From Closterium sp. Naga37s-1 (lineage: Eukaryota; Streptophyta; Zygnematophyceae; Desmidiales; Closteriaceae), in the NCBI GenBank assembly GCA_947471745.1, contig CANJKZ010000544.1:236001-300000 (forward strand): DNA of 64,000 nucleotides, read 5' to 3'. The notes beneath the pieces are model-generated. The model did not search any database. It was not told where the DNA came from and was given only the letters and a program-made list of their open reading frames with translations. The position numbers and the translations under genes were made by a program. Below are positions 19,962-30,099 of this stretch, in pieces. Position 1 is the stretch's first letter; the number at the start of each line of letters is the position of its first letter.

Positions 19962-20910
19962 TGCAAAAGGGTGGCACAGGGATGCACATGGAAACACAGG
20001 GATGCAGAGGAGTACACGGGGATACATAAGATGTTCAAGGGGCGCATGCAGCGCAAGGCACGAGATGGATTGAAACAGAAGGTTGACGTGCAGCTTGCAG
20101 TGCAGTGGGGACACATGCAGTGCAGTGGGGACACGTGCAGTGCATTGCGGACAGCAAAGAAACCACAAAGTGAGAAGGCACAAGCAGCCTCACGACCCAG
20201 GCGCACCGCAAACAGGATCTGCAAGCAGGGGTGAGGCTCAAAAGGCGGGAGATGGACCGAAAGAGTAGGTTAGCGGCGTGCCATATACCACACATGCAGT
20301 GCGGACAAATGACCCAGGCGCACCGCAAACAGGATATGCATGCATGCAGGGCAGAGGCTCGAAAGGTGGGCCCAAGTGCACGAAGAGCCTTGGCACTATG
20401 ATGGATTATACACGTTTAGCGTATATACGTGTGTCGTATATACGCTAGTGTATATACGCTAAACGCGAGAGGGGTCTGATCCAGGATGCGCTTTTCTGGG
20501 CAACTAAAAAACTTTCCCGGGTAGGGCAAAAAAAACCTTCCGGGAGTGCAGCAAGGGGGAGTTCTGGTGGGATGTGTTCTAGGTGTTCTACATCGGGAAG
20601 GTATTCCCGTGACGCAGCCGGAGGATCCCTCGCACTCTCCACAGTCTGGACGGAAGGCGACGTGGGAGATGGAGAGGAGGACATAGTCGTAGGAGCGTGC
20701 TATGCTAACTAGCTAGTGGGAGGTGAAAACCGAATGAGATTGACATTTTGACGAGTGGCTTTATGGCATGCTGGGTGACGGGGATGAGGACACGAGTGGT
20801 TGGACTGGATAGATGATGTGTGTTTGAATGCGGTGAAGCGGAGCGATTGAATTGTGGCAACGAGCACACGAGGTGCTCACGAGCGATTGAATTGTGGCGA
20901 TTGAATTGAG
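19962..20910. other. repeat-rich intergenic region right of copia B
   Basis: Holds short repeats (GGGATGCAC/GGGATGCAGAGG, then GTGCAGTGGGGACACATGCA units at about 20095-20150) and a duplicated block (ACCCAGGCGCACCGCAAACA at about 20198 and 20308). A hairpin at 20414-20464 is listed separately. Short tandem units around 20840-20935 (ACACGAGGTG, GCGATTGAATTGTG) adjoin the last BRCT exon. No independent gene recognised. Confidence 0.55.
20414..20464. repeat. AT-rich inverted repeat
   Basis: Left arm GTTTAGCGTATATAC (20414-20428) is the exact reverse complement of the right arm GTATATACGCTAAAC (20450-20464), with a 21-bp loop that contains a further GTATATACGC. It could extrude as a hairpin. No terminator role is implied in a eukaryotic setting. 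Confidence 0.75.
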
Positions 20911-20988
20911 CTCGTAGCACACGAGGTGCGTGCATACACCAGTGTTGAGATCCCAAGAGAATCTTGCACCCATCAGCTTTGCCATGGT
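20911..20988 (-). CDS. BRCT gene exon 5
   Basis: After TTGTTCAG|ACCATG: TMAKLMGARFSWDLNTG, then VCTHLVCYE. It joins exon 4 in phase 0 (WRDVV-TMAKLMGARF), completing the first half of a BRCT repeat. After TACGAG no donor is seen; the sequence runs into short tandem repeats, so the gene is degraded or truncated here. Confidence 0.5.
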
Positions 20989-21304
20989 CTGAACAAGGGG
21001 TGGAGGATGGAAGGAGTGAAGGCATGAGTGCGGTGCGGTGCACACGTGAAATGATGCTGATACTGGAAATGATGACCACATGAGAGGAGATGCTCCCATA
21101 CGTGCTTCATACTCACTACATAAAACTCGCCAAGACGTGCCTCGTTATAAACAAGTCTCACCTCCACAGTCCACCCCTCGCCTCATGCTGCCACTGTAGC
21201 CCGTGAGGCTTGGCACCAGCCGCTTGGTGCTTGGAATGCCACATGCTCTTTATGCTCACTAAGAAGTACCTGAATACCTCGTTATAAGCAGTTTCAGTTC
21301 TCAC

Positions 21305-21406
21305 CACCACATCTCGCCACAAGCTGCCACTGTAGCCTGTGACGCCCAGCAGCAGCCGCTCGGCACCGAGAATGGCTCCTGTGAACCGCATGGGGCGATG
21401 CAGCAC
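21305..21406 (-). CDS. BRCT gene exon 4, best-preserved copy
   Basis: Thirty-four codons between CCCCCAG|GTGCTG and GTGGTG|GTGAGA: VLHRPMRFTGAILGAERLLL, then GVTGYSGSLWRDVV, the start of a second BRCT repeat. A second, damaged copy lies at about 21235-21160 (PSLTGYSGSMRRGVDCG) with matching downstream intron sequence, so exon plus intron were duplicated together. Confidence 0.6.
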
Positions 21407-21558
21407 CTGGGGGGGCAGGCAGGTGAGGTTGGTGGAGTAGGTAGGAGACAAGTCAAGGCGAGAAAGGTGGGACATTTGGGACAGGTGGGGTTGGTGGGGT
21501 AGGTGGGGCAGGTGGGGCAGATGAGGCAGGTGGGGCAGGTGGGACAACCTAAACGTAC

Positions 21559-21663
21559 CGAGGAGAGGGGAAGGATGCGGGAGTGGCGGAGGCAGTGGGC
21601 GAGCCACCTGGCAGTGACCACCACCTTGCCGTCGATCTCTGACCTCATGCACAGCTCGTCCTC
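21559..21663 (-). CDS. BRCT gene exon 3, best-preserved copy
   Basis: Thirty-five codons between CCGCCAG|GAGGAC and TCCTCG|GTACGT, encoding EDELCMRSEIDGKVVVTARW and LAHCLRHSRILPLSS. The Trp-x3-Cys helix is a BRCT hallmark. Further copies lie at about 21810-21735 (open, AESDGKVVITARWLAHC), about 21990-21930 (ends in a stop after EGDEMMAR) and about 22315-22240 (damaged). Confidence 0.6.
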
Positions 21664-22070
21664 CTGGCGGGGTGGATGGGCAAGAGGAGAGGACGGATGG
21701 GTGGGTAAGCCGTTGCATGCACACATTCACGTCACAGGAGCAGTGAGCGAGCCACCTGGCAGTGATCACCACCTTGCCATCGCTCTCCGCCCTCATGCAC
21801 AGCTCGTCCTCCCAACAGGGGCGGCGGACGGGAGGATGGTGGGATAGAAGATGGGTGGAGGGTATGGGTGGGGGAATGGTTGAGGAAGTCGTTGTACGCA
21901 TGCAGTGCAGTCACCGCAGCAGTGGGGCTGTGACGCTACCTTGCCATCATCTCATCGCCCTCTGCTCTCATGAGCACTGCAGAGCGCGTGTGTCTTCCTG
22001 GCGTGGAGAATGGGCGAGTTGGGAGGGTGGTATGGGTGCGGAGGAAGGGCCCATTGTCAGAATCGCAGGC

Positions 22071-22212
22071 TGTCAGAATCGCAGGCAGAAACGATAGAAC
22101 AGAAAAGAGGGGTTTCACTAGCAGGCAGTTGAGTACATATAGCAAACCCTAACAGGGCTGTACTCACTATAGAGTACCCCACTGCATACTAGAGAAATAT
22201 AACATTCTGACA
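22071..22212 (-). mobile_element. solo LTR of a short-LTR copia
   Basis: On the minus strand this 142-bp block begins TGTCAGAATGTTATATTTC and ends TGCCTGCGATTCTGACA, with mid-element features (GTGGGGTAC, CCCTGTTAGGGTTTG) like the 5' LTR of A. No internal element is attached. A second TGTCAGAATCGCAGGC unit at 22055 directly precedes it on the plus strand. I found no clean target duplication. It lies among the duplicated BRCT exons. Confidence 0.5.
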
Positions 22213-22651
22213 CCCTTTAGAGGAGGATGGAGCAGGTAGTTACCATGCATGGCATGGGCGAGCCATGAGAGGAGGAGTGACCGCCACCTCACGCACAGCG
22301 TGCCCTTCTGGCCTGGGCTGTGAGTGGGAAAGATGGTGAGGGGGAATGCTGGGTGGGGTGAGGGGGAATGATGGGTGGGGTGAGAAGGAGGGGGAATGAT
22401 GGGTGGGGGGGGATGATGGGTGGGGGGGATGATGGGTGGGGGGGGATGATGGGTGGGGGGGGATGATGGGTGGGGGGGGATGATGGGTGGGGGGGGATGA
22501 TGGGTGGTGAAGCCCTTGAATGCTCTCTGCTCCCTGCACATGGAGTATCCTGCTGTGGGGGAAAGATGGGTGATGGCTGAATGCCATGGGTGCAGATTGC
22601 AATGGGGGGTGCGAATGACAAAGGAAGGGGAGGCATCTGTAACATGTGATG

Positions 22652-22820
22652 CTGTGTTACCACAGCTCCATGGAGTGTGTTTCGCAGTCCCGGGCAGTGT
22701 GTTACCACAGTCACAGAAGGTGTGTTACCACAGTCACAGAGGGTGTGCTACCACAATCACAGAGGGTGTGTTACCACAGTCACAGAGGGTGTGTTACCAC
22801 AGTCACAGAGGGTGTGTTAC
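22652..22820 (+). repeat. 23-bp minisatellite, left part
   Basis: About five tandem units of GTGTGTTACCACAGTCACAG plus AGG (22697-22820), ending at GTTAC, the left target duplication of copia C. The array resumes right of C at 29234. It sits in an intron of the BRCT gene. Confidence 0.9.
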
Positions 22821-23675
22821 TGTTAGAGACTAAGGACGGAGTCTATGAAGATTAAGGGCCGAAATATCTCAAAATCGTCAACTAAAATTCTGGACAGAAA
22901 AGTCGTCGTCACAAGAAACGTCGTCGACAAAAAATGCTCTGTCACAATTCTCTCAAACTTGAGTACGTTGTAGCCCTTGACCGTGGCTATCTTTCCCAAT
23001 TTGAATAGTATCAAAATATGGGTTACATCTTGAGTTATGAATTTCGGCGCACTAGGGGGTATGCTGCCATAGAAACTTAACTCAATCACAAAGTTGTCTC
23101 ACAAGTTCACACAAGAAAGTTGGAGTAGCAATTGAACCAGGTAGGAGGGAATGAAGAGGACGAGAGAAAAGGTCCCAAGGGAGTCCCCAACCAAGGAAAC
23201 CCCGTACCACACAATTCCCCTCTCTATAGGCACCCCAACTTTGACATTTGTCACTTTCCCAACTCATGTCATCCACCTCACCCAACTTGGCCACACTTGC
23301 CAACCTGGTTTGGCTTCTCCCAACCACTTGGCATCATCTACAGTGATGGTGACGAATTTCCCAACCCCCAAAAGTCTGTACCCCATATTGAGTCAACCCG
23401 CAAATTCCCTTAGTCGCTGCATCACAATAAAAAAAAAACTTCGAACAATCATATATTTCTTGTTCTTGCTTCGATCGCGGCGATTCTCGGTTCGTCGGGA
23501 AGCTCTCGAGCAGAGGAGTCACTTCAGATATCTTCTCAAGCCAAATAGCAGTCACACACACTCAGAAAATCCAAACCACACAAAACACAGATTCTTGCAC
23601 ACACCACGCATGCAATGCATGAACATATGATGGGAGGCAGACAGACGTGAATGCAAATGATAGCATCACATAACA
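22821..23675 (-). repeat. 3' LTR of copia C (855 bp)
   Basis: Mate of 28381-29233. The element-strand polypurine tract CAGAGGGAGAGTT lies just before it (23676-23690 on the plus strand). Confidence 0.92.
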
Positions 23676-23789
23676 AACTCTCCCTCTGGCTGCCTACCAT
23701 CACCTCACATGCCTCAGCTCATGCATGCACAATCAATGCACACTCATCCCAGCAAGTTTCATGCCCTTCCAGTGCTCAGGTTCAGCCAG

Positions 23790-24656
23790 GCGCTTGGTGA
23801 GAATGTTAGCCGCCTGCTGATGGGTCTTCACAATCTCCAGCCGCACCTCCTTGTCCAGGAGCCTCCTCGTCCAATGCCACTTTGGCCTAATGTGCTTTGT
23901 CAGGCCATGAAGTCAAGCATTCTTCGCAAGCTTCACAGCAGACTCATTGTCACAAAACATCACAGTCGGCTCCTTCTGGCACACTCCGATCTCCTTCAAC
24001 AAACGCCTCAGCCACACCACCTCCTTAGCCCCATGATGAATGGCCATGTACTCGGTCTCACACGAGGACAGCCCCACCTCGTTCTGCTTCTTGCTGCGCC
24101 AGCTCACTGCACCACCTCCAAACAGGCACACATAGCCTCCAATGCTGGTGCCATCCGCCTTCACAGGGTTGAAGCTAGCGTCGGTGTAGCAAGTCAAGAG
24201 CATCTCCCCCTTGCCCAAATCAGCAGCACCCCGTTGCTGCCTTTGCCTCACAGTACTGTAATCCAAACCCACAGATGCTGTAGCACTCACATAGCAGACC
24301 AACCTCTTGGCCGCTTCTAGCTGCTCATGACTGGGGCATGAGACCACACTGGCAAGCCTGGATGTAGCAAAGGCAATGTCAGGCCGCGTGTGGTTAGCCG
24401 CATAGTTGAGTGCCCCAACCATGGAATGAAACAGCTTCCTGTCACTTTCACCCACCACCTCCTCATCAGCACAGGGCTCCACAATGAAACCCGAAGGTAG
24501 TGGGGTGGCTAGCTTTCCTCCATCTTGTAGCCCATACTTCTCAGCCAGCACCTCACAGTACTTCCTCTGGTGCAACCTCAACACTCCCTTGTCAAAGTCT
24601 CTCTCCACATGCATCCCAAGGTAATACTTCACATCTCCCATCTTCGAGCACTTTAA
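23790..24656 (-). pseudogene. copia C RNase H
   Basis: Begins MGDVKYYLGMHVERDFDKGV (connection), then ALNYAANHTRPDIAFATSRL, CYTDASFNPVKADG (Asp), SSCETEYMA (Glu) and FCDNESAVKLAKNA (Asp). A TGA at 23913-23915 replaces the Cys codon of D, after which the C-terminal tail is still recognisable down to about 23790. Confidence 0.82.
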
Positions 24657-26066
24657 CTACATCTCCAGCATTTTCTCCACACGCTCAATCATTGCAGACG
24701 ACTCAGAGAAGAGAAGGATGTCATCCATATACACCAGGAGCATGAGGAACTGCTCCTTCTCTTGCAGCAGGAACAAGCTGTGATCACACTCGCTCTTCTT
24801 GAACCCCCCAGCCAGCAGTGTCTCCTCCAGCTTGTGGTACCATGCACGAGGAGCCTGCTTCAGGCCATAGATGGCCTTCTTCAGCCTGCACACCCTGCCG
24901 CTCCCATCATCCAACCCCTCAGGCTGCTGCATGTACAGCTCCTGCAGAATGATCCCATTGAGGAAAGCAGTTGTGATATCCATCTGCTTGATCCTCCATC
25001 CGCGGTTTGCAGCTGTTGCCAACGACACCTTCAGTGTCGTTCCTTTCCCCACAGGAGCAAGAATCTCATCGAAGTCCTTCCCCTTTGTCTGCTGGAACCC
25101 CTTAGCCACAAGCCTTGACTTGTAGCGGGTCAGCTCTCCATCAGGTCCATACTTGTGCCTGAAGATCAGCTTCGAAGAGATTGCCTTCTTCCCAGGAGGC
25201 AGCTCACACAATTCCCACGTTTCATTCTCCGGCAGAGAGTCATACTCCTCCTTCACACTCTGCTTCCACTTCTCAGCATCAGGCCCACTCAAGGCCTCAG
25301 CTAGCGTCTTGGGCTCAGGAACGGCTGCCCAGTAGCAGTGTGCTATCTCATCCTCATCACACTTCTCAGCCACACTCCCAGCCTGTACCACCTTTGGCTT
25401 TCCAAAGATAGGATAGGTCAGCCTGTTAGGAGGGCGCACATCCCTCCTAGGACGGTCTGGCGGACGTTGGGTACGTGGTGGAGCATCTTGCTGCTGCTGC
25501 TGCTGCTCCACCTCAGGTTCTCCCCCATCTTCAGTCACCCCAGAGATCTCATCTGAGACAGTGACCTGCACTTGCCTCGAAGGCCGCTGCACCTCATCAG
25601 CCTCAATGATCAGCGGTGTAGTAGAAAGCTTCTGCTGCTGCTGCTTCCACTCCTTGTAGTATAAGGACTCAAGGAACTTCACATCCCTTGACACAGTCAG
25701 ATACTGGCTGGTCAAGTCCCATATCAACCAGCCCTTGTGATCCTTAGCAAGCCCCAAGTGTACTCCCCATCTCCCAGAAGCCTCCAACTTTCCCCTCTTC
25801 TCCTTAGGCACATGAAACACCACCATGCAGCCGTAGGCTCTCAGCATGTTGATTGCTGGTGCACTCCCATACCACTTGGTGTAGGGGACCCATTGATTGT
25901 CCCCCACAGTCGCCAACACCTTGTTCTTCACAAGGGCGACCTGCCGCAATGCAGTCACCCAAAACGGATCCGGCAGCCCTGCACGCCCAAGGAGAGTGTG
26001 AGCACCTTCCTGCAGGGTCCGGTTGAAGCGCTCAGCCACGCCGTTCTGCTGAGGGTTGTAAGGCAC
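24657..26066 (-). pseudogene. copia C integrase C terminus and reverse transcriptase
   Basis: Opens with YNPQQNGVAERFNRTLQEG, then the integrase C-terminal module (RWGVHLGLAKDHKGWLIWDL), a Gln-rich linker, and RVT_2: TWELCELPPGKKAI, KARLVAKG-equivalent YKSRLVAKGFQQTKG, MDITTAFLNG (catalytic Asp), IYGLKQAPRAWY and YMDDILLF. The active site is YMDD where D has YVDD, a tolerated variant. It ends at TAG 24657-24659 (D: CAG). Confidence 0.88.
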
Positions 26067-26618
26067 CGTGAGCTGATGCTAGATCCCCTTCTTCTTCAGC
26101 ACCGCCTCAAAATCAGCGCCAATGAATTCTCCCCCGTTGTCAGTGCGGATCACCTTCACCTTGTGTCCGCTCTCCCTTTGAGCTCTTGGCATCCACTCCT
26201 TAAGAACAGCCGCTGCCACTTCCCCCTTAGTCTTGAGAGGGTACACCCACACGGCACGCATGTGGTCGTCCACAATGGTTAAGAAGTAGCGGCTGCCCGA
26301 GAGAGAAGGGGCCCTCGTAGGGCCCACCACATCCATGTGCACAAGCGCGAGCGGGGCCTTGGCTGGTCCCGTGCCGCTGCTGAAGGGAAAATTTGTGAAC
26401 TTGGTCTCAAGGCATGTAGGGCAGCTCCCAATCTCCTTCACTGCCCCTTTCACCTCCAACCCCTTCAAGCTCCCATCCTTCACCAACTTCTGCAGCATAG
26501 GAAAATTCACATGACACAGCCTCTCGTGCCACGTCTCCCAATCAGCCTCACCACTCCCAGATGAAGCCTTTGCCCATGCAGCTGTCACATCCACACCAGC
26601 AAGCACCTCACCATGTGG
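26067..26618 (-). pseudogene. copia C integrase, first part
   Basis: GAG-pre-integrase WHERLCHVNFPMLQKL with CPTCLETK, then the DDE core HMDVVGPTRAPS, IRTDNGGEF. Interrupted at 26079-26081 by TAG where D has CAG (KKKGI-Q-HQLTV). The DDE Glu block NPQQNGVAERFNRTLQ follows in the same frame in the next entry. Confidence 0.85.
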
Positions 26619-27587
26619 TTACTGTTGCTGCTGCACCTTCTTGACTGCATCCAGGGGCCCATCAGTTGGTGCAGTCTCCTCTCCTCCTGCAATTGCCTTT
26701 GCTGTTGCTGCTGCCGTTGCTGGTAGTTTCCCGTTCCAAGGGATAATGGGCAGCTGCCATAGGTCCTTGATGCAGCTGCTCTTCTCCTCCAAATCCCACA
26801 GCAGCAATTTCCCAAGCTTTGCACGGCAGCTGGTTGGACCGAAGGTAACTTTAGCCTTGCTCTTCTGCAGCCGGCGCACAGAAAGAAGGTTAGCGGACAA
26901 ACCTTCAACCAACAGCACATTCCCCAGCCCCACAAGCCCCCCATTGGCTCCCATTACCTTGGCATTCCCAACACCAATCACAGGGAGCAAAGCGCCTGAA
27001 GCGGTAGCCACAAACTTAATATTTCCAGGGGGCTTTACCTCGTCAAGCAAATCTGCCCGTGGGGTCATGTGACTTGTGCAACCTGAATCTATCACCCAGT
27101 GAGTGAGGGGGTGCATCACAACCTTCCCAACTGAGCCCACATCACCCTCACTCCCTTTCACATCCTCAACCATGAGGAACATCCTAGGGTTGGCTTTACC
27201 TTGTGCACCTGAACCTTGTGCACCTGAACCTTGCACAGCGCCACCTCGTGCACGTTCACCACTTGGCGGCTTCATGCCTGGAGGCGCCCATCCCTCACGC
27301 CGGCTGAAACACTTGACCCATGGGTGTCCAGCCTTCTTGCAGTACCAGCAGGCACCCTCCATTCGAGTGCTCCCCTTACCACCAGAGCTCCCATGCCCCT
27401 CGTTGTAGTCACCCCGGCCTCTCCCTCTGCCAAAGCCTCTCCCACGGCCTCGGCCTCTCCCTCCCCCTCTTCCTCTGCTGCCTCCTGCAGCTCCATACCC
27501 CTCAGTAGTTTTGTTGGCAGCACCACTACCCGTGTGGCGCCTGCGGAAGTCCTCCTGCAGAATCTGTTACTGTAGCCACTCAGGTGT
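26619..27587 (-). pseudogene. copia C gag C terminus (zinc knuckle) and protease
   Basis: An RGRGRGRGFGRGRGRG-type basic tract is followed by a canonical CCHC zinc knuckle (CWYCKKAGHPWVKC) for RNA binding and the protease site HWVIDSGCTSHMTP. Later sequence (VEGLSANLLSVRRL) matches the usual copia protease-integrase spacer. It ends at TAA 26619-26621; D has a sense Gln codon there. Confidence 0.85.
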
Positions 27588-28145
27588 CTACTGGTCCTGC
27601 TGAGTGTTGGAGGTGGGGATGAGGTTGTCCCACGAGTTGTCGAGCACCGAGATGATCTTGGTGCACTGCTGCATCTGCGACACATTGCTGCCCGCCACTG
27701 CCATCCTCGCATAGGTGTCCTTTATCTTGTCAAGGACCGGCTTCACATCATCGCCCGGTCGCATGGAGAGGGCAGCCAGCTCCTTCTCCAACACAATCAC
27801 CATCGGCAGCGTGTTGGGCTGAATCACGTCGCGCAGTAGCTTCCACGTCTTTGGTCCGGAATCATCCAACTCCACCAAATCCTTGATGTGTTGGAACATG
27901 TCGTTGTTGACCGATTGAAGGATTAGGTCGTACAGCACCGCGCTCTTCTCAATCCACCGATCGCGAGTGTTGCCTTCCTCCGGCATCTTCTCTTCTCCCA
28001 TCGCAAGTTTCAGCAGCTTGTAGCGCTTAAACGCACTCCGCATCCGCCCGCTCCATTCCTCATAGTTGGAGCCATCTAATGCCTCGATATTGGATGATGG
28101 CGGCTCATTCCTCTTCTCAGCAGCATCTCCACTCCCTTGACTCAT
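27588..28145 (-). pseudogene. copia C gag, N-terminal part
   Basis: Starts at ATG 28145 (MSQGSGDAAEKRNEPP) and encodes a UBN2-type copia gag: NYEEWSGRMRSAFKRYKLL, ALSMRPGDDVKPVLDKIKDT. It stops at 27588-27590 with TAG where D has TGG, then meets another stop about 20 bases on (TAA where D has CAG). The rest of gag continues in the same frame. Confidence 0.85.
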
Positions 28146-28361
28146 TTCCTCAGCTCTCAATCACAGGTTTCAGCTCCCCCCTTGCTGTCCACACCGAAGT
28201 CCCACAATAGTTTGACAAGTGTCGGCGCCAACGAAATTTCGGCAGAGTTTCCCCTTAGCGAAAGTCACATGCAACCTCTATAACTCCACTTAGGCACGCC
28301 CACAGGCCATGGTGGGTCTAGGAGGGTCTTCACACCTCAATAGACTCTTCACAACGTCTTT

Positions 28362-28378
28362 AATCAGCTCTGATACCA
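28362..28378 (-). promoter_or_regulatory. primer binding site of copia C
   Basis: TGGTATCAGAGCTGATT on the element strand, two bases inside the LTR. An exact match to the canonical initiator-Met tRNA complement TGGTATCAGAGC. Confidence 0.9.
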
Positions 28379-28380
28379 CT

Positions 28381-29233
28381 TGTTAGAGACTAAGGACGGA
28401 GTCTATGAAGATTAAGGGCCGAAATATCTCAAAATCGTCAACTAAAATTCTGGACAGAAAAGTCGTCGTCACAAGAAACGTCGTCGACAAAAAATGCTCT
28501 GTCACAATTCTCTCAAACTTGAGTACGTTGTAGCCCTTGACCGTGGCTATCTTCCCCAATTCGAATAGTATCAAAATATGGATTACAGCTTGAGTTATGA
28601 ATTTCGGCGCACTAGGGGGTATGCTGCCATAGAAACTTAACTCAATCACAAAGTTGTCTCACAAGTTCACACAAGAAAGTTGGAGTAGCAATTGAACAAG
28701 GTAGGAGGGAATGAAGAGGACGGGAGAAAAGGTCCCAAGGGAGTCCCCAGCCAAGGAAACCCCGTACCACACAATTCCCCTCTCTATAGGCACCCCAACT
28801 TTGACATTTGTCACTTTCCCAACTCATGTCATCCACCTCACCCAACTTGGCCACACTTGCCAACCTGGTTTGGCTTCTCCCAACCACTTGGCATCATCTA
28901 CAGTGATGGTGACGAATTTCCCAACCCCCAAAAGTCTGTACCCCATATTGAGTCAACCCGCAAATTCCCTTAGTCGCTGCATCACAATAAAAAAAACTTC
29001 GAACAATCATATATTTCTTGTTCTTGCTTCGATCGCGGCGATTTTTGGTTCGTCGGGAAGCTCTCGAGCAGAGGAGTCACTTCAGATATCTGCTCAAGCC
29101 AAATAGCATTCACACACACTCAGAAAATCCAAACCACACAAAACACAGATTCTTGCACACACCACGCATGCAATGCACGAACATATGATGGAAGGCAGAC
29201 AGACGTGAATGCAAATTATGGCATCATATAACA
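28381..29233 (-). repeat. 5' LTR of copia C (853 bp)
   Basis: On the element strand it begins TGTTATATGATGCC and ends CGTCCTTAGTCTCTAACA. It differs from the 3' LTR at fewer than 20 sites by my count, including a change in an A run. Confidence 0.92.
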
Positions 29234-29345
29234 GTTACCACAGTCATAGAGGGTGTGTTACCACAGTGACAGAGGGTGTGTTACCACTGTCACAGAGGGT
29301 GTGTTACCACAGTCACCGAAGGTGTGTTACCACATCACATCACAG
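29234..29345 (+). repeat. 23-bp minisatellite, right part
   Basis: Continues the GTGTGTTACCACAGTCACAG array interrupted by copia C, then degenerates (29345-29500) into GGTTACCACATCATG variants up to BRCT exon 2. Confidence 0.88.
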
Positions 29346-29502
29346 TGCAGGGGTGTGTTACCAAGTTGGGGATGCATTACCATGGTGAGGTCAACAACGG
29401 TCACGGGTGAACGTGTTACCACATCATGGTTACCATATAATGGTTACCACATCATGATTACCACATCACAGCTACCACTGTCACAATCGGACGGTGCATT
29501 AC

Positions 29503-29592
29503 CATGGTGAGGTCATCGAGAATCACGAGGGAACAGGCGGGGTCGTAAGCGGGCAGCACCGTTCCGCCTGCACGCCTCACGTTCTCCTCTAC
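29503..29592 (-). CDS. BRCT gene exon 2
   Basis: Thirty codons between CACACAG|GTAGAG and CACCATG|GTAATG: VEENVRRAGGTVLPAYD, then PACSLVILDDLTM. This fits the beta-alpha-beta start of a BRCT repeat with the GG turn. It joins exon 3 as LDDLTMEDELCMR in phase 0. Confidence 0.55.
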
Positions 29593-29952
29593 CTGTGTGG
29601 TCGGACAGGGGAATAAGCGGGAGTAACCATGTAACAATGGTGCGAGTCAAGGTAAGATGTGAGAACAATGGGATTGTGAATGGAGGGGAGTAAGAGGAGA
29701 AATGTGAGTAGCAATGTATAAATGGTGGGAGCCAGGGGCAGTTAGGAGCGATGACCCGAGTGGAGTTGACCTGAGAGGAGTTGACCTGAGAGGAGCTGAC
29801 CTGAGAGGATTGACAGCTTGACACATGTCTCAGAAATAGTAAACGCCACGGCCGGGGCGACCCCTCGTTCTAAGAACACGCTGGAACGACTGAGCTGAGA
29901 ACACGCATATCGTGGCCTGTCAATCATTCTGACAACCCCGCTCCCATTCGAC

Positions 29953-30099
29953 CTTTTCGATGACGTCGGCAGACGAGCCGCCCACCACGACGCGCATTCC
30001 CGTGAGGATCAGTCCACACTCGCCCGCCCGGACAACCACTGCCTCTGCCTGCGCCATGTGAGCTCGCTGCTTCCGCGCGCCTTCCAGTGAAGCAACCAT
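29953..30099 (-). CDS. BRCT gene exon 1
   Basis: From ATG 30099 to the donor at 29952 (AAG|GTCGAA), 49 codons: MVASLEGARK, then GLILTGMRVVVGGSSADVIEK. An in-frame extension upstream to 30321 is possible but is made of GSEAGG-type repeats. The ADVIEK end joins exon 2 in phase 0 as DVIEKVEENVRRAGG, which is what supports the splice. Confidence 0.55.

Larger units (their letters stand above)
22821..29233 (-). mobile_element. Ty1/copia retrotransposon C, full length, nonsense-mutated
   Basis: Complete minus-strand element with 5' LTR 28381-29233 and 3' LTR 22821-23675 (about 98% identical by eye). It is flanked by exact duplications GTTAC (22816-22820 and 29234-29238). Gag, protease, integrase, reverse transcriptase and RNase H all remain in one frame with no frameshift, but at least six stop codons interrupt it. 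It is the same family as D (57361-63827), shares neither LTR nor gag with B or E, and is inserted in a minisatellite within a BRCT gene intron. Confidence 0.95.
20911..30099 (-). pseudogene. BRCT-domain protein gene with duplicated exons, split by copia C
   Basis: Five exon types on the minus strand join in one frame across GT-AG junctions: exon 1 30099-29953, exon 2 29592-29503, exon 3 21663-21559, exon 4 21406-21305, exon 5 20988-20911. Joined they give a tandem-BRCT fold signature: TGMRVVVGG, ENVRRAGGTVLP, GKVVVTARWLAHCLRHSRIL, LLLGVTGYSGSLWRDVV, MAKLMGARFSWDL and CTHLVCYE. The block order matches plant BRCT proteins of the Arabidopsis At4g02110 kind (family knowledge from memory). BRCT domains bind phosphoproteins in DNA-damage signalling. 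Exons 3 and 4 have extra, partly decayed copies, the 3' end degenerates after exon 5, and a 6.4-kb retrotransposon lies between exons 2 and 3. I consider it a decaying or partial gene, though splicing around C is possible. Confidence 0.6.

Noticed and set aside
22055..22070. Extended left end of the solo LTR with CCC flanks as target duplication
   Set aside because: The flanks CCCAT and CCCTT match at only four of five bases under a boundary that duplicates a 16-bp unit; not convincing.
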